Source: Riptortus pedestris (taxonomy: Eukaryota; Arthropoda; Insecta; Hemiptera; Alydidae). From it: a stretch of 64,000 bases of DNA. A program made the translations under genes and the position numbers. Under the pieces are notes generated by a model. The model did not search any database, had not been told where the DNA came from, and saw only the letters and a list, made by a program, of their open reading frames with translations. This document shows, piece by piece, positions 56,051 to 64,000 of the stretch (positions within the stretch are counted from its first letter, which is position 1; every line of letters starts with the position of its first letter). The stretch covers positions 227,502,501 through 227,566,500 of the forward strand of contig CM032228.1 of NCBI GenBank assembly GCA_019009955.1, written 5' to 3'.

Positions 56051-56629
56051 CAGAATTTACTATTCACGAGAACAATTATCAGGTGTAGCAACATGAAATA
56101 TTGTTTATTTAGTATTAATATTTAAACACGCTTTAATAGCTCCAGCAAAGAAAGCAAAATACTTTCATAAATATGAAGGTTTCTGTATTTCATTAATATT
56201 AATGATTCCAATATTAATCTATGGTGGGATGGGAATAGACAATGTTAATGTTGGAATTAAGTTATGTCTTCGTCCTCAGTTTAGTTTAATATTCGTATAG
56301 ACTCCGAAATGTAAAGAGTTTCATTTAGCATGATTATTTTTGTTTATTCATTTACAAGTTAGTGGGAAAACAAAATTTCCAAGTGAACTACGCACTGCAA
56401 TTTAAAAAAAACGAATGTTGTGACAACCAGACAGAAATTCAGGGCTGAATAGAAAAGTAGACAAAACGGTTAAAAAGACCACAAAACACCAAGATTGACA
56501 AATACCTTAACAGTACAAGATTTTCAAAATAAACATTTTCACTCACAATTACAATGGACCCAAAACAGACAGCAAACTAAGACTTATAAAATGGACAGTT
56601 CGTGCTGGAATGACAAATTAATAGAAGTC
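56051..56629. other. Intergenic AT-rich DNA
   Basis: Nothing recognised. It ends at the HINE start. Confidence 0.35.
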
Positions 56630-56927
56630 CGTCACGCAGGGGTTGCGTAAACTAAGCAGATTTCCCACGTGAAGTTTTACAATAGAGAAATCTGCCTAAT
56701 AACAACTGTAATAGAAAGAAACCTCTAAACCTAAAACATTATTTAGGGCGTAATAACACAGTAGTTTCTAGCCCCGAAACAGAGTTAACCTAACCTCTAA
56801 ACCTATTCACGAGGGACGGATAGTTATTGAAAAGGCCGCCAGAGCTCTCGGCGGAAAGTCCGAACATAGCCTACTGGTACCACACGCAGAATACAAATGC
56901 AAATATCTCGGTTAATATTCAAGATAT

Positions 56928-57149
56928 ATTATTATTATTTATTAACGTCCACTTTTTGCAACTTAGGCTAATCGGGACGGGTTATCCTACAGGTTACCAC
57001 CCTTTTCTAGCCAGGGTGGGATTTTAGGACATTATTTAATGAATTTCGTCACTAAATAATTTCCTTTGCCCAGGCGAGAATCAAACTCGCCACTCTAGGT
57101 TTACCATGTGAGATAAAGGTCAACGCTTTAACTCGCATGGTAAACCTAG
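56928..57149 (-). mobile_element. SINE nested inside the HINE-like element
   Basis: Reverse SINE: TTATTAACGTCCACTTTTTG, GGTTATCCTACAGGTTACCA, box B region GGCGAGAATCAAACTCGCC. AAGATAT precedes it and AGATATAG follows, compatible with a short target duplication in the HINE core. Its head ends abnormally: CATGGTAAACCTAG replaces the expected CATGGCTAACCTGAGCCC. Confidence 0.85.
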
Positions 57150-57405
57150 AGATATAGAATAAACTTATAGAACAATATTTATAGTAAATTTAATTTGCAA
57201 TAAGATTGATTCTGTACAGTTTTTCGATCCGACGAATAGTAACGGAGATATTTCGAATTTTCGTAAATTCTCCCCTCTAAACCCCACCTTCTACTAGTCC
57301 GATTTCAGCCGTTAACGAACTTGATCTTTCTTTTTTACATAAAACGACTAAATATCGAGTTTGGTAACGATCAAACAAAAATTGCGACCGCTAGAGCGGT
57401 AACAG

Positions 57406-57410
<5 letters not shown>

Positions 57411-57472
<62 letters not shown>
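57411..57472. repeat. (TA)n microsatellite
   Basis: Pure TA run in the HINE-like element. Confidence 0.95.
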
Positions 57473-57475
<3 letters not shown>

Positions 57476-57799
57476 TTTTGAACGGATTTTCGTCATCTAC
57501 TAGGTAGGATCGATGGAGATTTGAAGAAAAATTTCGAAAATTCCGTCATGAGTACAACCTCAATAGCTGATTTCCCTTAAGGGAAGTCTGCTAAAACATA
57601 CACGAAGAGAATCAATTGTTTTCACTAAATTTAGGATAGGACACTCTTACCTTACGCATTCATATTATATTGAGAGGAGTATTTATATATACAGAAAGTG
57701 AAAATTTTATGCAAACAACGTTGTTTCCAAAGATTGTTTTCAAGAGACTTTTATTATGTAAGATACATGGACATTCGTTGCGTGAAGACGTCATAAATT

Positions 57800-58216
57800 A
57801 AGATTTTATGTTCCAATTCAAAAATGTTTATTTGATCTGTTCATCATTTCTATCACCTTTAGAGATCATATTTGTTATTGGCTGAAATCAGACATGGATT
57901 AGCGAAGGTTTAGAGGTGACGGGATTCGAAAATTCAAAATATCTCCGTTAGTTATGAGTCGGTTCGTCAAATTTTATAGAACAAATCGGGTTAATCTATT
58001 GATGTTCTACAATAGTTGTTCTATGCATTTTCCCGAAACTAAAATACTAATCGAGTTATTCTTACTTCCTTGCTTTTAGCCCTCGGTAAGCGACCAGCCC
58101 CTTCTGCTCATTAGTTTTTTTTTTTGCATAGAAATAGAGGAAATGTTGTAAGATGAGCTCACATAGCAGGGAAATTTGCTTGTTTTATCGGCATTTGTTG
58201 TGTTGAGACGGACTTT
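57800..58216 (-). mobile_element. HINE-like element, decayed
   Basis: Reverse core (ATTCAAAATATCTCCGTTAG; CTATTGATGTTCTACAATAG), then GTAAGCGACCAGCCCCTTCT and the 5' end GTTGTGTTGAGACGGAC. Same branch as 16980-17280 and 29900-30110. Confidence 0.6.
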
Positions 58217-58698
58217 CATTTTTAATACAATTGAAACATACATGGTTCTAATAATGTTGGGTATGATCTAGTTTAATAGATAGTTATCCATACCAAGCAA
58301 GCATATTAAGCATACCACAGAGGCCCTACTGTAATTAGAACAAAACGGACAATCCACTGCCTTCTGCATAATTAAATTGGTAGATAGGGCTTAAATGGAG
58401 TAGAGGCTAATCTAAAGGCTGAGTTTGTAGTTAGGGTGTGTATCTGTAGACTGGATGGTGATGAGGGCTTGTTCATTAGCCCTAATACTGCTTGGACTTA
58501 ACGAGCAGTCTTATCTATAGCAGTGCTTGCTATCAGCACGCCGCCATACCTTGCGGTCAGCTCTTATGCACATTATGCATCTAACTGCACCTCTAACGTC
58601 ATCACATGAAAATTATGATGATTGACGTTCGTATTAATATTTAAAAGAAACACATTGTAAGTGTAACATAGGCAACACATGCGTAGCTAATAATTAAA
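58217..58698. other. Intergenic DNA
   Basis: No gene recognised; a GC-richer patch at 58440-58590 lacks frames of interest. Confidence 0.35.
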
Positions 58699-59598
58699 AA
58701 AGACCGACTTGCTGCGTTAAGTTAGCAGATTTTCCACGTGAAGGTTTACAACTGATAAATATTTATTTTTATTTATTTATTTATTTGAGCTTCGCAGCTT
58801 TGGCGATGTTGCTCTAAAATAAAACTTAAAAAACAAAACAAAACTCAAATAAAAACAAAACAATACAAAAAAATAACTATATAAATATACATACATAAAT
58901 ATAAATATACATACAAGTAACACTACCTCGAATCTTAAGTAAACAAATACAAACGGTAATGAGAAATCATTCAGTCAATTTACAATAAAAGTTAATAATC
59001 TCTACAACGGAAAGCGGCTGAATTGTAACCTAACAGGACAGCTAACCTTGCAGCGCTGAATAGATAGTTAGACCAGAAATACAAACAATTAATGAAAAAT
59101 ATCTGAATATAACATATTAATTTATTTTTAAAACAATTTACTAAAGCTAGTGCTGTAATTTCTAATGAATCTGAATCAGTTTTATCTCAATCACTCAAAT
59201 TTTAGTAAACTTAGAACAAAAGAAGGGGGGGGGGGAGGGTGAACAGAACGTATTTCCATATATCTCACAAAGTAAAAGTTAAATGAAAAGAATATTTGGT
59301 ATTTAAACTTTTAATGAAGTGTTTTATGATAACAGCTTATTGTTAATGTGACATGAGTAGAAATGGGGGTTTGCTGAAGGCTCAAAACTGAAAAATGCAC
59401 ATCTCGGTTAATATTCGAGATAAAGAATAAATGAATATTACAATATTTATAGTACATTTAATTTGCAATAAGATTTGTTCTATACAATTTTTCTGTCCGA
59501 CGTACAGTAACTTTCGGAAATCCCCCCCCCAAAACTACCCCTTCTCACTGGTCCGATTTTAATCATTAACGAACTTTATCTTTCTTTTTACATAAAAC

Positions 59599-59637
<39 letters not shown>

Positions 59638-59789
59638 TCAACCAATAATACAAAACTTGTGGTCCCTAGAGCGTTAACAGAAAAACATCTCCTGCGTAGG
59701 GTCGATTGACATTTGAAGAAAGTTTTCAAAAATCACGCCACGAGTACGACCTCAATGGCTTACTTCCCTTAAGGGAAATCTGCTAAAGT
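58699..59789 (+). mobile_element. HINE-like element, long diverged copy with an inserted retroelement tail
   Basis: 5' end AAAAAAGACCGACTTGCTGC, then AGCAGATTTTCCACGTGAAG. At 58768-58920 a segment TTTATTTATTTGAGCTTCGC, GGCGATGTTGCTC followed by A-rich DNA interrupts; it resembles 10155-10230. Subfamily II/III blocks follow (GGACAGCTAACC, a G-run, ACATGAGTAGAAATGGGGG), then the core, a TA tract (59600-59634) in a shifted position, the 3' block and a perfect TTTCCCTTAAGGGAAATC, TGCTAAA. Confidence 0.75.
59600..59634. repeat. (TA)n microsatellite
   Basis: TA run placed directly after ATAAAACG, earlier in the core than in other copies. Confidence 0.95.
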
Positions 59790-59872
59790 TCATCACGTGG
59801 CTACTGCGAAAACTATGCAGACTTCCGACGGGATAGAATGACAAACTGATGGCATCTTGGTTCATATACAAA

Positions 59873-60175
59873 AAGTCCCGTAAGGCAGGGGCTGCGTTAA
59901 CTTAATTGAATTTTTGACATAAATGTAAATACATGGAGCTTGTAGGGGGAAAATCTGCTTATTTCCCATCTAAATGCGCCATGTATTTACATTTATCTCA
60001 AAAAGCCAATGTTCAATGAGAACAACATTTGGTATTTAAACTTCAAATAAAGTGCTTCATGGAATAACAGCTTATTCTTAATATGATATGAGTAGAGGCG
60101 AGGGGTTTACTGGTGGCCGAAAACTAAAAAAATCCAAATATCTCGGTTAATAATCAAGATAGTAAAAAGACAACA
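59873..60175 (+). mobile_element. HINE-like element, 5' half (subfamily III) with a long stem-loop
   Basis: 5' end GTCCCGTAAGGCAGGGGCTG, then an 18-bp inverted repeat (59919-59936, 59979-59996; ATAAATGTAAATACATGG) around a second AAATCTGCTTATTTCCC. The subfamily III block and core start follow, to AATAATCAAGATAGTAAAAA. The 3' half is missing. Confidence 0.7.
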
Positions 60176-61152
60176 AGTAAAAACATTTGGAGAGGCAGTA
60201 GTCTCTCAACTTTCTATTGTATATAAACCTTATTGCTCTCTTTTGCAATTCAAATATTAAAATATGATTTTTGGAGTTGCCCCAATCCATAACACCTTAA
60301 TTTAACAGTCTATGGAAATATCCATAGTGTATTAATAATTGAGTTTCCGTTGGAAGATATTTTTTAACACATTTTAATTAGAAGCAAGGCACTTTTTGCT
60401 TCTCACTCAGTTCTTCAATATGATTGAACCGGTCAAGGCGTTTGTCCGCTATTGCTATGTAAAACCTGTCCTGTATATACCATATTTATAATATGCTAGC
60501 TTCGGCATCCATAACGAATATTCCATGGAGAGACGGTATAGCTAGCTATATGTATTCTGGGCAGTGTCTCACATCATGGAGGAGTCATGGCTGAAGAACG
60601 AGCCAGGACTTGAGACAAGGTCTGGGATGTCAAGGCCTTGTTGGACTCGTGAGAGATAGCTTGGCCTTCCTGTCTCCATGGCATTCAATTAACATCTCGC
60701 CATTTGTATATATGGGGCTTAAGTCCTTCAAGAAAACCTGAAGGACGAAAGGAAACAGGAAAAGTTCGCCTGGGTAAACCATGCAGATTCAGAACATTAG
60801 GAAAGTGCTGTCAAGAACACCTGCAAAGTATCTTGTTATTTCTTTGAACTAGCTCTTTTTCTTGTTTTCAATGCATTATTGATTTTTTGTTAGACTCCCT
60901 ACATTTAAAATTAACAGAAATAAGTACAAAAAAAGGGAATATTTCAGATAATTACAAATAAAAAATAATATATGAGAAATACTGCTCTGTCAAGGACTTA
61001 ATTTTAAACCTCTTTTATTTTTAACGTAACCTAAAGAACATTTTCTTTTATTAAGATAACTTTAAAGTCCTTTGGGTACTTAAATAATTGTAGACATAAT
61101 TTATTTCAAAACTCTGATGTGTCCAAAACATGACTTCCTTATTCTCCTGTTC
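60176..61152. other. Intergenic DNA, about 1 kb
   Basis: No gene or recognised repeat. 60540-60800 is less AT-rich, with ATGGAGGAGTCATGG-like text but no sustained frame. Confidence 0.35.
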
Positions 61153-61207
61153 AATTTATTTATTTAGTAACGTCGACGTTTTACAACTAAGGCTAATTGG
61201 GATCTCC
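61153..61207 (-). mobile_element. SINE tail fragment
   Basis: TTTATTTATTTAGTAACGTC, GACGTTTTACAACTAAGGCT and AATTGGGAT match the reverse SINE 3' end only. Confidence 0.6.
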
Positions 61208-61398
61208 TATTCCATTAAATCAACAAAATGTTCGGTTCCAATTCTATTAAAATTATTACATTTAAAAGTTATACAATATCACGCAACAGATCGAAAAATG
61301 TCATAGAACATCATTTATTGACCTTTTCAAGGCAAACAATAAAAGTACCTATACAAATTTTTGTGTATCTAATACGTACCGAGAAGTTAGTAATTTTT

Positions 61399-61455
61399 GA
61401 TCAGATTTCCCCTGAGGGAAATTGATCCTAGCCAGGAAATGAGGTCCGTTCAAAA

Positions 61456-61535
<80 letters not shown>

Positions 61536-61835
61536 GTCTATTAACGCTCTAGCGGTCATAATTTTTGTTTGATCGCTACCAAGCTCGATATTTAATTGTT
61601 TCATGTAAAAAAAAGATCATGCTCGTTAATGGCTGGGAGGGGGGAAGGGGGTTTAGAAGGGGAAATTCGGAATATCTGCATATCCGTTGCTATACGTTGG
61701 ATCGAAAAATTGCATAGGACTAAACTTTATTGCAAATTGAATGATGTATAAATTCTAAATTATTCCTATACATATTTTCTGAATCACGAATATTAACCTG
61801 GATATTTGGATTATATTGTTTTTGGCTTAAACCAG
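61399..61835 (-). mobile_element. HINE-like element, partial
   Basis: CAGATTTCCCCTGAGGGAAA then directly GATCCTAGCCAGGAAATGAG. A CT/TA compound tract (61459-61531), GTTAACGCTCTAGCGG-type core, a G-run and ATATTAACCTGGATATTTGG follow. The 5' end is missing. It is followed head-to-head by a plus-strand copy. Confidence 0.75.
61459..61531. repeat. (CT)n-(TA)n compound microsatellite
   Basis: About 20 CT units then a TA run. Confidence 0.95.
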
Positions 61836-61847
61836 GGCTTAAAGTAA

Positions 61848-61987
61848 ACCCCCACTCCCACTGGTTCGATTTCAGCCATTAACGAACTTGATCTTTCTTT
61901 TTAAAATAAAACGATTAAATATCGAGTTTGGTAACGATCAAACAAAAATTGCGAACGCTAGAGCGTTAACAGACACACTCACCCCCC

Positions 61988-62065
<78 letters not shown>

Positions 62066-62206
62066 CATATATAGAAAATTTTGAACGGACCTCATTTTCG
62101 TCATGTCCTGGGTAGGATCGATGGGCATTTGAAGAAATTTTTCGAAAATCGCGTTATGAGTACAACCTCAATAGCTGATTTCCCTCAAGGGAAATCTGCT
62201 AAAATG
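61848..62206 (+). mobile_element. HINE-like element, 3' two-thirds
   Basis: From ACCCCCACTCCCACTGG through GATTTCAGCCATTAACGAAC, the hairpin variant AACGCTAGAGCGTT, a compound C/CA/TA tract (61978-62073) and the 3' block. Ends in a perfect hairpin GATTTCCCTCAAGGGAAATC, TGCTAAAA. Confidence 0.85.
61978..62073. repeat. (CA)n-(TA)n compound microsatellite
   Basis: CTCACCCCCCCCC, then about 15 CA units, then a TA run with CATACA. It replaces the usual pure TA tract. Confidence 0.95.
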
Positions 62207-63092
62207 GGTTCAGGGAGGATCAAGACAGATAATTCCTTTGGAACCTGAACACCGATAATTTTCATGATTACAATAATTCCTTTACCGCATAGGAGTAAAA
62301 AGAAAAAAAATTACGAAGTTTTTCATTTGAAATATTTTATACTTTACTAAGACTTCTCCAAGTTGATGGATGTATACGTAGTTTAAAACTAGTAATCACT
62401 AATATTCGATATAAATTGATAAGTTTTTAAAGGTGACCATACATAGTTTTATCTCAAGAATATATTAAATAAATACCTGCAGGAACCGTCAGCAAAAGTA
62501 TGACTCATCAGCAACACACTCACTTCGATATACAACAGATTAATTGCCCGGAAATAACGGGAAAGAAATGCAAGGGCCTACTCAATAAAAAAAACCACAC
62601 ACACCATGAATACAATAACAAGAAATGGGGAGACTTATATTATCGGTAGCCATTGTATATAAAAGGTTAACCGCCATCTAAATGGGAAACTAATGCGGAA
62701 TAACAGCATGAAAGGAAAATACTGCCGCCACGTAACTCACGCCATCTACAGGATAAATACCCTATTATGCTTCCCGGCAATTGAACTTTCCAATAGGACA
62801 CCTTCACAATATGCCAGGACTAATTATAAAAATATACTACCCAACTTAGCAACATTAGCAACAACCTACTTAATTCTCCACACTTGCTTCGCTCACATTA
62901 AGTACAAAAACACGCACGTGCACAGTATATATGTACTTCACGAATAAGAAACGAAGCTGGTTTCTAATTCCTTGAATTGACACTCCTGGCACAATTCAAA
63001 AACCGTATATAATTGCATGGCAGGTGTTTAAATAAAACTAGCACTCTAGGCAGATAATAATTACATCATATGTTCACTCAAGCAAAGTTCAA
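62207..63092. other. Intergenic DNA
   Basis: An 84-codon plus frame (62693-62947) has no recognisable domain. Otherwise AT-rich and unassigned. Confidence 0.35.
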
Positions 63093-63302
63093 AATTATTT
63101 ATTTAACCCCACTTTGAGCTACTATGGGTTATTGGTACAGGTTATCTACAGGATATCCACTTATTCTGACCTGGATAGGACTAAGGATTTTATTTAATGA
63201 GTGCGTCACTAAATAAATTCTTACTGTCGAGGCAAGAATCGAACTCGCCCCTCTAGGTTTACCACGTGAGATTAAGGCCAACGCTTTAACACGAACGACT
63301 CC
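63093..63302 (-). mobile_element. SINE, nearly full-length
   Basis: Reverse SINE: ATTATTTATTTAACCCCACT, CAGGTTATCTACAGGATATC, AGGCAAGAATCGAACTCGCC, TTAAGGCCAACGCTTTAACA, then CGAACGACTCCC at a worn head. Confidence 0.8.
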
Positions 63303-63539
63303 CTAAGCTAATATTAGCACAAGTGAAAATCTCTAAATCAGAAGATAAGGATACACAATGCTGAAAACTACATCTGATCGGTATGAGGCAAAATGATATC
63401 AAATCTGGTGCTATAAAAGGTTTAGGTACCTAGACAGATTTCAGCCATTTCGCATATTTTAGTATTGAATGCTGCGGTTAAATGCCGAATAGATTGTAAA
63501 TAAAATAAACATCATCCAGTCAAAAACTCAAATTTTAAT

Positions 63540-63695
63540 TAATGACAACAACATTTATAGAAAATTTAATTTGCAAGTAGATTGGTTACATAGAATTATA
63601 CGATCATAATCATTATAACGGATACATTTAGACTCTTAGATCTTAGAATAGGCATTCCACCCTTCCCACCCTCTCCCCGGAAATTAAACGAAACT
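63540..63695 (+). mobile_element. HINE-like element, decayed core fragment
   Basis: ACAACATTTATAGAAAATTT, AATTTGCAAGTAGATTGGTT, ATTATAACGGATACATTTAG, then a C-rich stretch at the usual position. Ends are missing. Confidence 0.55.
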
Positions 63696-63738
63696 CGTAA
63701 CTACTTGAAGGGTAACTTATAGGTTTGTGTGTGTATGT

Positions 63739-63740
63739 GA

Positions 63741-63799
<59 letters not shown>
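63739..63799. repeat. (TA)n microsatellite
   Basis: TA run preceded by GTGTGTGTATGTGAGTA. Confidence 0.95.
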
Positions 63800-63800
<1 letters not shown>

Positions 63801-64000
63801 TGGCTCAGATACCCGGCTTCGCTCGGAAATTCATTTGAGGCTGAATGCTGATGGTATTTTTCTGGAAAGGCTTTACTTTGCACAATATTTTGACATATTA
63901 CCCGCCCCAGTGTTTAGGGTTAGTACCCTTCGTTTCTGTGGATTTGTTACTAATAAAATTATTTTTTTATGTAAGTCTTCACTGTCCTTCATATTGTCAT
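63800..64000 (-). mobile_element. Possible retroelement end at window edge
   Basis: CTGGCTCAGATACCCGGCTT, CGCTCGGAAATT directly follows the TA tract. A microsatellite joined to a GACCCGGCTTCGC-type sequence is common at the 3' ends of RTE-like or related repeats in insects (recalled pattern). The element continues beyond the window. The frame 63701-63883 on the minus strand is an artefact of it. Confidence 0.35.

Larger units (their letters stand above)
56630..57599 (+). mobile_element. HINE-like element, full-length (subfamily I long form), split by a SINE
   Basis: 5' end GTCCGTCACGCAGGGGTTGC. The 95-bp extra block (TTATTTAGGGCGTAATAACA) is shared with 14397-15178. The core opens GCAAATATCTCGGTTAATAT, is interrupted at 56928 and resumes at about 57150. 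ACCGCTAGAGCGGT, (TA)n (57411-57472) and the 3' block follow. The terminal hairpin has one changed arm base (GGGAAGTC). Confidence 0.88.

Noticed and set aside
55770..56096. 108-codon open frame
   Set aside because: Overlaps a fragment of an interspersed repeat also present at 45727 and 51335, where the frame is not conserved.

Overview
This is an AT-rich eukaryotic window made almost entirely of interspersed and tandem repeats. I find no convincing host gene. The repeat types point to an arthropod, probably an insect: a Helitron with insect-type ends, hammerhead-like motifs of the Penelope-like type, a tRNA-derived SINE, and a Helentron-like non-autonomous family. That assignment is inference; no species can be named from the sequence alone.

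The dominant component is one family of 0.3 to 1.1 kb elements, called HINE-like here (Helentron-associated INterspersed Element). I count about 40 complete, partial or decayed copies on both strands, roughly 18 kb by hand tally. A full copy runs from GTCCGTCACGCAGGGGCTGC, through a 5' stem-loop, a conserved core and a hairpin (ACCGCTAGAGCGGT), into a (TA)n tract. It then reaches a short 3' block and the terminal hairpin GATTTCCCTTAAGGGAAATC followed by TGCTAAAA. Copies sit in A-runs (T-runs on the other strand). An empty and a filled version of the same site inside a local duplication fixes the ends.

Layout. 0-9 kb: 3' end of a non-LTR retrotransposon, a SINE, HINE copies and two (GA)n arrays. 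9-14 kb: a 117-bp-arm palindrome, a Penelope-like fragment with a hammerhead-like core, and a 1.02 kb Helitron carrying the start of an ORF. 14-18 kb: HINE copies, one split by a 685-bp inverted-repeat transposon with a perfect 8-bp target duplication. 18.5-24.2 kb: two large tandem arrays (32-bp unit, about 30 copies; 56-bp unit, about 37 copies) on either side of a second retrotransposon fragment. 24-43 kb: HINE and SINE copies, a broken tyrosine-recombinase-like gene in a 739-bp inverted-repeat element, and a diverged 380-bp repeat pair. 43.2-52.3 kb: a direct duplication of a 3.4-4.9 kb block with HINE copies at its junction. 52-64 kb: more HINE and SINE copies, including a SINE nested in a HINE.

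The elements record a history rather than a pathway: HINEs inserted into repeats and were themselves targets for a SINE and an inverted-repeat transposon. Their shared sequence may also have helped form the local duplication. Open frames in the window are mostly read-through of (TA)n, (GA)n and the HINE core. Three unassigned exon-like frames are flagged with low confidence.
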